Notes: generated from the letters alone by a model not told the origin. Positions 7,714-17,180 are shown, counted from the first letter of the stretch. The stretch: 34,905 nt of DNA from Desulfuromonadales bacterium (GCA_013377095.1 JACAAY010000050.1:1-34905), one strand, 5' to 3'. Made by a program: numbers and translations.

Positions 7714-9420
7714 CTAGGTGTCGGCAATCGTGACCCGCAGAACTTCTTCAAAGGAGGTAACACCCTCCTTGAGCTTGGTGAGACCGGATTGGCGCATGGT
7801 TTTAATTCCCAACCGCATTGACTCCCGTTTGATCTCGGCGGTATTGGCGCCATTTAGAATAAGTTCCCGGATTTCATCCAGCATCGGCATCACCTGATAA
7901 AAGCCGACCCTGCCCTTGTAACCGGTTCCATTGCAAAGAGCACATCCCTTTCCGCGGTAGCAGATATAACCTGGGGCTTCATCGGGAGGAACACCCGCAT
8001 CAATCAACGCCTGAACCGGGATGGTTTCCGGCTCCTTGCATTCGACACAGACGCGACGCGCAAGTCGCTGGGCGGTAATCAGATTGACCGCCGACGAGAC
8101 AAGAAACGGTTCTATTCCCATATTAAGCAGACGATTTATGGTGGCAGGCGCATCGTTGGTATGAAGCGTAGAAAGCACCAAATGGCCGGTAAGAGCTGCT
8201 TTTACGGCAATCTCGGCTGTTTCAAAGTCGCGTATCTCACCGATCATGATGATGTCGGGATCCTGTCGTAAAAAAGAGCGCAATGCAGCGGCAAAGTTGA
8301 GTCCGATGTCTTCATGCATCTGAACCTGGTTGATGCCGGCGAAGTTGAACTCAACCGGATCTTCAGCGGTAGAAATGTTTTCCGAAACCTTGTTCAACTC
8401 CGCAATGGCAGAGTACAGTGAAACCGTTTTGCCGCTGCCGGTCGGACCGGTCACGAGCACCATGCCGAATGGCTTGTGGATCTCGCGTTGAAAAGCTTCA
8501 AGCGCCTCGGGTTCATAGCCCAGCTTGGTCAGATCAGTCTGCAGACTGCTCTTGTCAAGCAGGCGGAGACAAATTTTCTCACCAAACAGGGTTGGCAGCA
8601 CAGAAACACGGAAGTCCATATCCCGACCACCACCGAGTTTGATCTTTATACGGCCGTCCTGGGGAAGCCGTCGTTCGGCTATATCCAGTTCAGCCATGAT
8701 CTTGATGCGTGAAGTGATGGCGTTCTTAAGCTTCAGTGGCGGTTTCATCGCCTCGTATAAGACACCGTCGATTCGATAACGTACCCTGAAGAGCTTCTCG
8801 TAGGGCTCAATATGTATATCGCTGGCTTTTTTCTTGATGGCATCCTGCAAAATGGCGTTTACCATCCTGACTACAGGCGCATCTTCCGTAGCCCGTTCCA
8901 TGGAGGAAATATCGATTTCCTCCTCGATATCAACAACCTCCAGATCCTCAAGATCCATGTCTCCCATGACATCGGCCAGGGAAGCCGATTGGTCGTAATA
9001 CTTGTCAATGGCCATTTTGATATCACTTTCAGAAGCTACAACCATTTCCACGTTATAGCCGGTCATGAACTTGATATCTTCAATGGCAAACAGGTTGGAT
9101 GGATCTGTCACCGCAACAATCAACGTCGACCCTGCCCGGTTAATGGGCACCAGCTGATATTTCTGGACAACCTCGGCCTGGATAGTTTTGGTAACGGCTG
9201 GATCAATGTCAAAATCTGAAAGGTTAACCGTGGGAACGCCGTACTGCTTGGAGAGAAACGAGGTAAGATCCTGTTCGTTGAGCAGCTTTTGCTTGATCAG
9301 AATCGAGCCAAGACGAGCCTGGCCACCTGACATTTTCTGTTCATCAAGAGCCTTGTCAAGCTGTTCCCTGGTGATCAGATTATTGGTAACCAGGATTTCT
9401 CCCAGCCTGCTCGACTGCAT
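7714..9420 (-). CDS. pilB: Type IV pilus assembly ATPase PilB
   Basis: A 568-residue GspE/PilB ATPase. Residues 1 to about 145 form an MshEN-like N-terminal domain (SRLGEILVTNNLITREQLDKAL and a second half ending near 142); homologous domains bind cyclic di-GMP in some PilB/MshE proteins. The ATPase core has Walker A GPTGSGKT at 325-332, Asp box AEDPVEF at 352-358, Walker B IIMIGEIRD at 390-398 and a His box near 412-420. A tetracysteine zinc site follows: Cys458/Cys461 and Cys493/Cys496. PilB powers pilin polymerisation. It is first in the pil operon, preceded by a strong sigma70-type promoter and a GGGAGAGG ribosome binding site. Confidence 0.97.
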   Translation of the reverse strand: MQSSRLGEILVTNNLITREQLDKALDEQKMSGGQARLGSILIKQKLLNEQDLTSFLSKQYGVPTVNLSDFDIDPAVTKTIQAEVVQKYQLVPINRAGSTLIVAVTDPSNLFAIEDIKFMTGYNVEMVVASESDIKMAIDKYYDQSASLADVMGDMDLEDLEVVDIEEEIDISSMERATEDAPVVRMVNAILQDAIKKKASDIHIEPYEKLFRVRYRIDGVLYEAMKPPLKLKNAITSRIKIMAELDIAERRLPQDGRIKIKLGGGRDMDFRVSVLPTLFGEKICLRLLDKSSLQTDLTKLGYEPEALEAFQREIHKPFGMVLVTGPTGSGKTVSLYSAIAELNKVSENISTAEDPVEFNFAGINQVQMHEDIGLNFAAALRSFLRQDPDIIMIGEIRDFETAEIAVKAALTGHLVLSTLHTNDAPATINRLLNMGIEPFLVSSAVNLITAQRLARRVCVECKEPETIPVQALIDAGVPPDEAPGYICYRGKGCALCNGTGYKGRVGFYQVMPMLDEIRELILNGANTAEIKRESMRLGIKTMRQSGLTKLKEGVTSFEEVLRVTIADT

Positions 9421-9450
9421 AAAAGCCTCTCCCTAAAAAAGATTTGTCAG

Positions 9451-9479
9451 ATAGTATGCGGAATAGGTCGGTATGTCAA
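9451..9479 (-). promoter_or_regulatory. Putative sigma70 promoter of the pilBTCS operon
   Basis: On the minus strand TTGACA (9479-9474), a 17-nt spacer, and TACTAT (9456-9451). The -35 is perfect and the -10 matches 4 of 6 positions. Start of transcription would be near 9444, 24 nt before the pilB ATG. The -35 lies 8 nt after the aroE stop codon, so the pilus genes have their own promoter independent of the aroE operon. Confidence 0.6.
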
Positions 9480-9486
9480 GTTATTG

Positions 9487-10347
9487 TTAAGCAATACAAA
9501 TACTTGCGAGTACGCCTTTCATGACGCCTGCAGGAGGGGCAACACCGGTCCAGATCCTGAAAGCCAGTTCGCCTTGGCCGGCAAGCATACCGAGACCGTT
9601 CGCACAGTCGAGGCCGTGCGCAGCAGCGTCACGCAGGAGTGGTGTAACCTGGGGAGAATAGACCATATCATACACTTTCGCATGTGACGGCATTTCTGTT
9701 GGAAACACAAACGGAATTCTTTCCTGCTGCATACCGAGGGAGGTGGTATTAACAAACAGCGCCGCTTCCCTCAAATACGGTGTGATGGATTCGCACATGG
9801 CAACCGAAATGATTTCGGTTGATCGATACCGTTCACCGAGCACTGCAGAGAGTTTCTGCGCCCTGTCCAGGCTGCGGTTGACTATCACAATACGGTTTGC
9901 ACCTGCTCGGCAGAGGGCAGCCAATGCGCCGCGTGCAGCGCCACCGGCCCCAGCCAGGATAATTGTTCCCCTGCCCGGTACGAAACCGAGGTCATCCTTC
10001 AGTGAGCGGACAAAACCGTCTCCATCCGTATTATGGCCGATCAGTTTGCCATCAATGTTGCAAACCGTATTGACGGCGCCCGCACTCTCCGCGCTCTCGT
10101 CCAGGGCATCCAAATGAGCCATGATCTCCACCTTGTGGGGGATTGTGACATTAAATCCTGAAACGCCCAGGGCGCGCAACCCGCTGACGGAAGTGGCAAG
10201 ACGGTCGGGAGCCACATCAAAGGGGACGTAGATATAATCCAGGCCACAGGCAGCCAGAGCTGTGTTCTGCATCACAGGGGAAAGCGAATGTCCCACCGGA
10301 TGGCCGATAATGGCAAGTATTTTTGTATTTCCCGTCACATTCCTCAT
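9487..10347 (-). CDS. aroE: Shikimate 5-dehydrogenase
   Basis: NADP-dependent enzyme that reduces 3-dehydroshikimate to shikimate in aromatic amino acid synthesis. I choose the ATG at 10347 (286 aa): it has AAAGGTG 5-6 nt upstream, whereas an ATG six codons earlier (10365) has no such site and would begin inside the preceding gene. Numbered from 10347: shikimate-binding Ser21 and Ser23 in HSLSP, FNVTIPHK with catalytic Lys72, NTDGDG with Asp108, and the Rossmann loop GAGGAARG at 133-140. The length is normal for AroE. Its ribosome binding site overlaps the TGA of the DUF2723 gene, so the two are translationally linked. It is the last gene of the recG-ribF-aroE run. Confidence 0.95.
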   Translation of the reverse strand: MRNVTGNTKILAIIGHPVGHSLSPVMQNTALAACGLDYIYVPFDVAPDRLATSVSGLRALGVSGFNVTIPHKVEIMAHLDALDESAESAGAVNTVCNIDGKLIGHNTDGDGFVRSLKDDLGFVPGRGTIILAGAGGAARGALAALCRAGANRIVIVNRSLDRAQKLSAVLGERYRSTEIISVAMCESITPYLREAALFVNTTSLGMQQERIPFVFPTEMPSHAKVYDMVYSPQVTPLLRDAAAHGLDCANGLGMLAGQGELAFRIWTGVAPPAGVMKGVLASICIA

Positions 10348-10351
10348 GGTG

Positions 10352-12235
10352 TCACCTTTCGCCATGATAGCGGAGCCGCACCTGCTGTGCGGACACTTTC
10401 ATCTCGGGAGAAATTTTTTCAGCCTTGTCGAGCATCAGCATGCCATCTCGCATATGACCAATACTCATGAGAAATTCACCCGCTTCCAGATAACTGTTGG
10501 CATAGATCAGGATAGCCTTACCGGTATCAAGGTCAAGGAACGATATTTTTTCCAGAATGCCGCGGTTGTTATAGTTATCCCACATTGAGGTATCAGGCAG
10601 ACCGGTCGGTTCGTTTCTGCTCCTGATACGGTAGATAATACCTGTTTGCACCGGAATATAGTCTGAAAACTCGACTGAATAGCGTGTTGAAAAATCGATA
10701 TAGGTTGGCCTCTTTCCAAAAATGTCGCCCATGGCAATGCGTAATGCAGTCTCCGGCCCCGCTGACTGGACATCAAACGTTCGCAGACGGCTGTCCTTGA
10801 AGAGCCGGGGCATGGAATCCAGATACCAGTCAAATACAAGGTGCGGCGTATGGGGCAGATCCACATCTTCGCGCATACGCTCAACACCCTGCAGGTACCA
10901 GAGCGGAAAGGCTCCGCTGTCTCCCCAGGTAAACATGACCGCATTGCGGGGAAGTGATCGAAGTGAGTTGGTAGCGTAATCAAAGGCTATATAGTTGTTA
11001 TGCTGATCATTTTCATAATAGTTTTTTGCGCATAAGGTTATCGGCAGCAGAAAGAGCATCAGCGCCACAAGTCCGTATACTCGAGCCCCATACTGTTCAG
11101 GAAGCTGCGCCGAACGCACCGCAAAGAGCAGCACATGGTACAAACCGACACCAACCAGCACAGCCGTCACCAGATACAATGGTGTAAAAAATTCTTCAGT
11201 CAAAAAAATCATTTCATTAGGCGTGTCGAAATACCCGACAATAATCACCAGAAACGTAACAATTGCAATCAGGTATGCAATCACCACATCCCTGCGATAC
11301 CTCCAGAGACGTATCAGGGCAAAAATAGCCAGTGCAGCGCCCAGCCAGGTGAACTCATGGGCAACATTGAAAGCCTTGACCTGTGCCCAAACCAGTCCAG
11401 CTGTGCGCTGATGCGGTTCAGAAGGATAGCCTCTACGCAGAAAATGCCACAGAAACTGAGTAACCGACTTGGGGTCCCCCCAGTTGAGCAGCGGATTTTG
11501 AGTTGCCCGCAGGGGGAGATAGAGGTGCACTGAAAAACCGAACATCGCACACGCAGTTGCCAGAACCAGCTCTTTTACCCGGGTAACCATGCGCCAGTCA
11601 GCCAGGATGATCAGCACAAACCAAGCCGGCAACAGCAATACAACGGTCTGGTGCAAGGCCATTGCCATGCCTGCCAGGAACGTTGCGGCGTAGACGTATG
11701 CGGGACGCTCATCGGAACGATCGTACTGTTCCCGCCAGAGCAGGAGCAGAAAAAAAATGACGGCGCTGACAAACGCCAGCAGCGGGTAGGGCTTATCATG
11801 ATTTGATTGCAGCCAGAGTCGTGGGGTCACTGAGAAGAGACAGGCTGCCGAAAGAGCAGACATCCTGACCGCAAACATCGAAAATGTTCGGTTTTCCACC
11901 AGATGCTCTTTGCCAATCAGGCGAGAGGTTAAGAGATACACACCGAGGCAGGCCAGTGATGAGGAAAACGCCGTCGCCATGTTGATACGGAACGCAATGT
12001 TACCAAACGGCAGCCAGGTAAATGGCTTGGCATACATCAGAAAAAGCGGGTAGCCGGGCGAGTGGGCAGAACCGAGTGACACGGTTGCCGTCAAAAACTC
12101 TCCGCTGTCGAAAAAAGTCACCGAGGGTGCCAATGTTGCCATGTATACGGCAAAGGGAATCACCATTGCAAGGATTGCATATGGGTCAAGATATCCACTA
12201 TGTGGCAAAGTCAGTAGACGAAAAAATCGTTTCAC
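10352..12235 (-). CDS. DUF2723 / TMEM260-like GT-C fold membrane protein
   Basis: A 627-residue polytopic membrane protein with about ten hydrophobic helices in the first 400 residues and a soluble C-terminal region whose last ~60 residues look like a TPR-type helix pair (YLEAGEFLMSIGHMRDGMLML). The first periplasmic loop carries APSVTFFDSGEFLTA (Asp43-Ser-Gly-Glu46) and HSPGYP at 59-64, the fingerprint of DUF2723. This family belongs to the GT-C glycosyltransferase fold; the animal member TMEM260 is a protein O-mannosyltransferase. By analogy it would transfer a lipid-linked sugar outside the cytoplasm, but donor and acceptor are unknown. It starts with GTG whose bases overlap the stop of the flippase-like gene (GTGA). 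Confidence 0.85.
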   Translation of the reverse strand: MKRFFRLLTLPHSGYLDPYAILAMVIPFAVYMATLAPSVTFFDSGEFLTATVSLGSAHSPGYPLFLMYAKPFTWLPFGNIAFRINMATAFSSSLACLGVYLLTSRLIGKEHLVENRTFSMFAVRMSALSAACLFSVTPRLWLQSNHDKPYPLLAFVSAVIFFLLLLWREQYDRSDERPAYVYAATFLAGMAMALHQTVVLLLPAWFVLIILADWRMVTRVKELVLATACAMFGFSVHLYLPLRATQNPLLNWGDPKSVTQFLWHFLRRGYPSEPHQRTAGLVWAQVKAFNVAHEFTWLGAALAIFALIRLWRYRRDVVIAYLIAIVTFLVIIVGYFDTPNEMIFLTEEFFTPLYLVTAVLVGVGLYHVLLFAVRSAQLPEQYGARVYGLVALMLFLLPITLCAKNYYENDQHNNYIAFDYATNSLRSLPRNAVMFTWGDSGAFPLWYLQGVERMREDVDLPHTPHLVFDWYLDSMPRLFKDSRLRTFDVQSAGPETALRIAMGDIFGKRPTYIDFSTRYSVEFSDYIPVQTGIIYRIRSRNEPTGLPDTSMWDNYNNRGILEKISFLDLDTGKAILIYANSYLEAGEFLMSIGHMRDGMLMLDKAEKISPEMKVSAQQVRLRYHGER

Positions 12236-13242
12236 ACCCCACCGCCTGTTCTACTGACGCCTAGGAGCGACAGCTTGCTGCTCCAGAGATGGTAGAAACC
12301 TGCCACCACCACCGGAAAAAAGGAGCAGCCATGGATAACAAGAGCGATACTGATTGAAGTGGATTCAGCTATGCCGAAGAGCGAAAGCCCCTTGAAACAC
12401 GCATAATGATAGGTGCCGATGAAACCGGGCGAAGCAGGCACCATCACGGCAAACACCAGCAATACCATGATGAACATGGAGGCGGTAATCGGCAGGTGGA
12501 CACCGAAACCCTGCAGAATCATATCCACCGGCAGGACGGCAAAGGCCCAAATCAGCAACGAGGATGCAAGAACAGCGCAGACATGCCCCCCGCGCACGGA
12601 TATTCTGATACCGGCTACAAACGAACCAAGCAGGGGAATCAGTTTCTCGGAGAAGCTCCGGGGAAATGGTTTCAGCAGTTGCCCCAGCAGGGAAAGTGTC
12701 TTCATAGTCCTGCGTTTCAACAGAAAAAGAAACAGCAGCACCACGGTGTACAGCAGAAACGTGAGCAGACCACCGACCTTGAGCGCCTGTTCGGCATCGT
12801 CCATTCCCTGGGGGAGACGCAGGGTAAACAGGGTCACCACCAGCATCAGCAATACGGTGAAACCGTCACAGAGCCTATCTATGACGAGCGAGGCAAAGAC
12901 CGTGGGAGTTTCGAGTCCCTCTTGTTCCGCAAGCACATAGGCCCTGACAAACTCTCCCAAACGGGCCGGAAGCAGGTTGTTGGCCATGTAGCCGATAATG
13001 GTGGCAGGGTAGAGCGATGCAAGCGGAATGGATTTTTCCGAGATCAGCAGGTAATGCCATCGCAGCGCCCTCAGAAAATAACTCAGAAAGGTGAAGGCGA
13101 CCGCCAGGAGGATAAACCGGTAGTCCATCGCACAGAGGGCAGCGCCCAGTTGTTTGAAATCGATTTTCCTGAGCAGCAGCGTCATAAAAAAAGCACTGAC
13201 TGAAATCCCTACCCAGAATGTGAGATCAAACTTTATTTTCAC
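12232..13242 (-). CDS. Flippase-like integral membrane protein (LPG-synthase TM / UPF0104 family)
   Basis: A 336-residue protein with about eight hydrophobic helices. Recognition rests on FLSYFLRALRWHYLL near residue 55, YMANNLLPARLGEFVRAYVL around 85-104, SLVIDRLCDGFTVLLML, and the late PASPGFIGTYHYACFKGL segment, all hallmarks of the lysylphosphatidylglycerol synthase/UPF0104 transmembrane family (PF03706). Members without the soluble aminoacyltransferase domain, like this one, are called flippase-like; the substrate is not predictable but is usually a lipid or polyprenyl intermediate. GTG start, 4-nt overlap (GTGA) with the ribF stop, and a second GTGA overlap with the DUF2723 gene. The pairing with a GT-C protein suggests a common glycolipid or protein-glycosylation task. 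Confidence 0.88.
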   Translation of the reverse strand: MKIKFDLTFWVGISVSAFFMTLLLRKIDFKQLGAALCAMDYRFILLAVAFTFLSYFLRALRWHYLLISEKSIPLASLYPATIIGYMANNLLPARLGEFVRAYVLAEQEGLETPTVFASLVIDRLCDGFTVLLMLVVTLFTLRLPQGMDDAEQALKVGGLLTFLLYTVVLLFLFLLKRRTMKTLSLLGQLLKPFPRSFSEKLIPLLGSFVAGIRISVRGGHVCAVLASSLLIWAFAVLPVDMILQGFGVHLPITASMFIMVLLVFAVMVPASPGFIGTYHYACFKGLSLFGIAESTSISIALVIHGCSFFPVVVAGFYHLWSSKLSLLGVSRTGGGV

Positions 13243-14219
13243 GCTTTCGCCCCAGCATGCTCCGCCGTGAAAAGCGGTTTAACCATGGAGCGATCCGCAG
13301 CCGACAGAATGTTTTTGCAGGAGAGAACATCCTGATTAATGGCCTGGATAAGGGAATCCACATGGGAGAACTTTTTTTCTCCCCTGAGGCGCTCGACAAA
13401 ACAGAGCGCAAGCTCCTGATCATACAGCTGTCCCGAGAAATCAAGCAGAAAGACTTCGATGGTCCGCTCCTTGCCGTTAAAAGTCGGGTTTGATCCAATA
13501 TTGCACGCCCCCTGGTGCAATTCATCGCCAATCGCAACCATAACGGCATACACCCCGTCCGGCGGAATCAACTCATTGCGAGTTATGATGTTGGCAGTGG
13601 GAAAGCCAAGCTTGCGACCAATTTCACGACCATGCGCAACCTGACCGGAAACAACATGGTATCTTCCCAGAATTTGTGCCGCGCCAGCCACATCACCGTC
13701 CGCAACCATACGCCGGACCAGACTGCTGCTGAAAACGAAATCACCCTCTCCAACCGGATCAAGATCTTCCAGGGTAAAGCTGCACTCATTCGCCATACGG
13801 GCAAGGGTTTCGAAATTACCCTTCCGGTCTCGGCCAAAGGCATAGTCATGACCGATTATGATATGACGAATACCAAGTGACGTACACAGCACATCACGTA
13901 CAAAGGATTCGGCGGAAATCATTGAAAATGACTGCGTAAAATCAATCACCGCCAGACAGTCAATATCTTCGTCGGCGATCAGGGCCGCTTTCTGCTTAAA
14001 AGTCGTTATCAGCGGTGGCGTGATATCTGGCGCCAAGAGCGCCAGGGGGTGCGGTTCAAAGGTAACCACTACTGAAGGAAGACCAAACCGAACACTCTGT
14101 TGTTTGAGATGGCGAAGCAGCGCCACATGTCCGCGGTGGACGCCATCGAAATTACCGATGGTTATAACCGACCCGGCAAAATTTTTAGTGAAAATTTCAG
14201 ATCCTGTCAGAATACGCAT
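13239..14219 (-). CDS. ribF: Bifunctional riboflavin kinase / FAD synthetase
   Basis: A 326-residue two-domain enzyme making FMN from riboflavin and FAD from FMN. N-terminal nucleotidyltransferase domain (about 1-180): GNFDGVHRGH at 22-31, GHDYAFGRDRKGN starting at 123, and SSSLVRRMVADGDV around 164-177. C-terminal riboflavin kinase domain (about 185-310): GRKLGFPTAN ending at 210 and the following GVYAVMV, and NIGSNPTFNG. Length and order are typical. The ATG at 14219 has no clear Shine-Dalgarno, only AAGATGA about 13 nt away; the recG stop lies 45 nt upstream. It overlaps the downstream flippase-like gene by four bases. Confidence 0.96.
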   Translation of the reverse strand: MRILTGSEIFTKNFAGSVITIGNFDGVHRGHVALLRHLKQQSVRFGLPSVVVTFEPHPLALLAPDITPPLITTFKQKAALIADEDIDCLAVIDFTQSFSMISAESFVRDVLCTSLGIRHIIIGHDYAFGRDRKGNFETLARMANECSFTLEDLDPVGEGDFVFSSSLVRRMVADGDVAGAAQILGRYHVVSGQVAHGREIGRKLGFPTANIITRNELIPPDGVYAVMVAIGDELHQGACNIGSNPTFNGKERTIEVFLLDFSGQLYDQELALCFVERLRGEKKFSHVDSLIQAINQDVLSCKNILSAADRSMVKPLFTAEHAGAKA

Positions 14220-14264
14220 AGTTCAATTCATCTTTGTGGTGTGAAATTTTTCAAAACAAATAAA

Positions 14265-16628
14265 CTAGCCGATTGCCGCCAGTTCAAGACGCTGGCCCCA
14301 GCGGCGCAGCAATTCACTCCGCAGGGGGATATTTTCTTTTGATTGCAGTTCAGGGTCACGATCAAGTAACCCGAAGGCAACCTGGCGGGCCTGCTCCAGC
14401 AGGGCGCCATCCCGCAGAATATTGGCAACCCGGAAATCGGGCATCCCGGACTGACGAGTCCCAAGAAAGTCACCCGGCCCCCTGATTTCCAGGTCAGCCT
14501 CGGCGATGCGAAAACCATCACCGGTGGATTCCATGACGCGCAGGCGTTTTTCGCCATCCTCGGTCAGTCTGCCCGCTGTCAGCAGAATACAGTGCGATCG
14601 GGCAGCGCCCCTGCCAACCCTGCCCCGCAACTGATGCAACTGGGAAAGCCCAAAACGTTCGGCGTGCTCGATGACCATAACCGTTGCGTTGGGAACGTCA
14701 ATACCGACCTCGATCACCGTTGTGGAGACGAGAACATCAAGTTCCCCGGCCTTGAAAGAGCCCATGACATCCTCCTTCTCCTGGGGAGTCATACGCCCGT
14801 GCAGCAACCCAATGCGCAAATCAGGAAAAACATCTCTTCCCAGATGTTCAGCCATCATGGCAGCTGCCTTCAGATCCGACTTTTCACTTTCCTCCACCAG
14901 GGGGTAGACCAGATAGGCCTGCCGTCCCTTCCGGACCTCATCTCGAATCCGTGCGTAGACCCGGGCGCGATGTGACTCAAAGACAATAGTTGTTTCAACC
15001 GGGGTGCGCCCCGGAGGAAGTTCGTCAATCACCGATAGTGACAGGTCACCGAACAGCGTCATGGCCAGGGTACGGGGAATGGGGGTTGCGGTCATCACGA
15101 GAATATCCGGGTTGATCCCCTTCCCTTTTTTCTTGAGGATACCGCGTTGCAGCACTCCAAAACGATGCTGTTCATCGATAATGCCCAGCCCGAGCCGGGC
15201 AAATTTCACCTTGTCCTGAATAACCGCATGGGTGCCGATCACGATCCGGGCAGTGCCATCGGCAACCCGGGCCATTGATTCAGCCTTTTCCCTGCCCTTC
15301 ATACCAGCCGTAATCAGTACCGTGGCAACACCAAGCTCCGTACACCAGCGATGGATGGTATGCCAGTGCTGTTCAGCCAGGATCTCCGTGGGAGCCATGA
15401 TCGCCACCTGATACTCGTTTTCAACGGCGATCAAAGCTGCCATCAACGCCACCAGGGTCTTACCGCTGCCCACATCACCCTGCACCAACCGGTGCATGGG
15501 ATGGGGAGACATCATATCGATCTTGATCTCGGCCAGCACCCGTCGCTGGGCGCCGGTCAGTTCAAAGGGGAGCAGTTTGGCAAGCGGTTTGGTATAGCGG
15601 TGCTTTACCTGGAATGAAATACCCTCTTCCAGAGTCACCCCACGCTTTTTCAACGCCAGTCCCAGTTCCCAGAAGAAAAACTCATCGAATGCTATGGAGC
15701 GATGGGCCGCTGTCCGCCCTTCGTTCAACTCGTCAAGTTTTTCAGTCGCGGGAGGAAGATGGATATTCTGCAGCGACTGCCGCAAACCGTGCAACTGCAG
15801 CTGTTCCAGCAGTGTGTCAGGAATCAGTTCGCGAACATATGGCACGAACCGTTCCACAACTTCACGCATCACCTTGCGCATAATTTTCTGGCTCAACCCC
15901 TCCGTCAAGGGGTAGACCGGAACGATCCTGCCGAAATTGACCGGATCGGCTGTAAGCAGATCCCGCGCGTTCTGGCCCTGCTCCAGCCACTCCACATCAG
16001 GATGATGAACCTCGCGCTGGGATCCGAACTGGGAAACTTCGCCGGTCAACAGAGCAGTTTTGCCGACCTTCCAAACCCGCTTCATAAAGGTTGGGTTACA
16101 GTTAAACCACTTCAGAACAACACTGGCGCTGTCATCCGCCACCACCGCTTCAAAAAAACGGCGCCCCCCTTTGGTGGAAACCATCTCCGCCGACCGGACC
16201 ACACCTGAGAACACTTCACACAAACCGGGACGCAACGACATGATGGGGCGCAGTTCACGACGGTCCTCATAGCGGTGCGGCAAAAAGTACAGGGCATCCT
16301 CGACGCGCACAACCCCTCGTTTGGCAAGCAGCTCCGAAAGTTTCGGCCCGACGCCCTTGACAAACTGCATCGTTGTATCAAGGTTTTTTCGAGCAATGGC
16401 ATCGGCAAGCTGTTCCCGTTCTGCCTCCTGATCGTCACGGCAAGCAGGACATGCAGTAGTCTGGGCAAGAGCCGGGGCGTCACATGAAGCTATTTTCACC
16501 TTTCTCAGAACAAGCTCTCCCGCCATGTCTTCAAGGGACACGGCATCTCCCGGTTTCAGCCCCAGCCTTTTCAAAAATTCTGCGGAAATGGTGAGCTCGC
16601 CGGCGGCTGAGAGGTTCAGGATCGTCAT
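14265..16628 (-). CDS. recG: ATP-dependent DNA helicase RecG with an AbrB-like N-terminal domain
   Basis: RecG remodels stalled replication forks and Holliday junctions. The frame is open to 16829, but I place the start at 16628: from there the protein (787 aa) begins with a swapped-hairpin AbrB/SpoVT-like unit (ILNLSAAGELTISAEFLKR then LGLKPGDAVSLE, residues 2-45), while the 67 residues before it look non-coding. A cysteine-containing linker (Cys49, CPAC at 60-63) leads to the ordinary RecG start, VKGVGPKLSELLAKRG at 90-105. Then come the OB-fold wedge (about 135-215), Walker A GDVGSGKT at 384-391, DEQH at 485-488, TATPIPRTLA, and QLRGRVGRG at 666-674. The start has no strong Shine-Dalgarno, so it is less certain than the identity. 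Confidence 0.92.
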   Translation of the reverse strand: MTILNLSAAGELTISAEFLKRLGLKPGDAVSLEDMAGELVLRKVKIASCDAPALAQTTACPACRDDQEAEREQLADAIARKNLDTTMQFVKGVGPKLSELLAKRGVVRVEDALYFLPHRYEDRRELRPIMSLRPGLCEVFSGVVRSAEMVSTKGGRRFFEAVVADDSASVVLKWFNCNPTFMKRVWKVGKTALLTGEVSQFGSQREVHHPDVEWLEQGQNARDLLTADPVNFGRIVPVYPLTEGLSQKIMRKVMREVVERFVPYVRELIPDTLLEQLQLHGLRQSLQNIHLPPATEKLDELNEGRTAAHRSIAFDEFFFWELGLALKKRGVTLEEGISFQVKHRYTKPLAKLLPFELTGAQRRVLAEIKIDMMSPHPMHRLVQGDVGSGKTLVALMAALIAVENEYQVAIMAPTEILAEQHWHTIHRWCTELGVATVLITAGMKGREKAESMARVADGTARIVIGTHAVIQDKVKFARLGLGIIDEQHRFGVLQRGILKKKGKGINPDILVMTATPIPRTLAMTLFGDLSLSVIDELPPGRTPVETTIVFESHRARVYARIRDEVRKGRQAYLVYPLVEESEKSDLKAAAMMAEHLGRDVFPDLRIGLLHGRMTPQEKEDVMGSFKAGELDVLVSTTVIEVGIDVPNATVMVIEHAERFGLSQLHQLRGRVGRGAARSHCILLTAGRLTEDGEKRLRVMESTGDGFRIAEADLEIRGPGDFLGTRQSGMPDFRVANILRDGALLEQARQVAFGLLDRDPELQSKENIPLRSELLRRWGQRLELAAIG

Positions 16629-16847
16629 GGAGTCGCTGACAAAAATGTCAGTTGCTGAAATGCCGCACAGAGCGCAAACCCGGGCAGAGCAGATAACAAG
16701 ATTCGTATGGCATGGAGTGTGGAGCTGTGAGGCTGATGGCGCATGGTAAGTTTCGGGAGTTGTTATGAAAACGATTTTTTGCAAAACAGTGTATCTATGT
16801 ACACCATAATCCGGCGGACTTCCAGACAATTCAGGGTAAAAACGTCA

Positions 16848-17120
16848 TCAAGCCTGTACATCTGTCCCGCAGAACTGCAACCCCACATGGGTGGCGTGCA
16901 GACGGACAACAGTACATGCACACAGAATTGCCTCGGGGCGGGCGGCAAATGCCAGATGGCACACGTCACCCGCCTGCATCAACTGGGGGAGCGAAGAAAC
17001 TTTTACCAAGGCTCCACTGCAGGAAACATTATCAAGGCTGCCCGTATACTTTGAAACGCCGTGATACAGGTACACGTCCTGTTTGTCATCAAAGCGCTGG
17101 TTTTTTCGTCTGTCAATCAC
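16848..17120 (-). CDS. Single-domain PilZ protein (c-di-GMP receptor)
   Basis: A 90-residue protein consisting of one PilZ domain. Both c-di-GMP-binding signatures are present: RRKNQR (residues 4-9; RxxxR) and NVSCSG (31-36; D/NxSxxG), and the closing strand VGLQF is typical. The frame can extend to 17162 with TTG, but the GTG at 17120 has a perfect GGAGG five bases upstream and leaves the N-terminus just before RRK, as in other small PilZ proteins, so I choose it. The start lies about 60 nt after the MBL gene stop on the same strand, so co-transcription is likely. Such proteins act as adaptors for motility, pili or exopolysaccharide control; the partner is not evident. Confidence 0.85.
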   Translation of the reverse strand: MIDRRKNQRFDDKQDVYLYHGVSKYTGSLDNVSCSGALVKVSSLPQLMQAGDVCHLAFAARPEAILCACTVVRLHATHVGLQFCGTDVQA

Positions 17121-17180
17121 ACCAACCTCCAGCACAGAGAGAATGCCCGACACAACTGCCAATACAGCAAATTCAGCCAG

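Noticed and set aside
16636..16651. CTGACA/TGTCAG small hairpin upstream of recG
   Set aside because: Only a 6-bp stem next to the start codon, with no U run and no known operator match.
16629..16829. 67-residue upstream extension of the recG frame
   Set aside because: Composition is unlike a protein N-terminus, no ribosome binding site, and the AbrB-like domain begins at the ATG at 16628.
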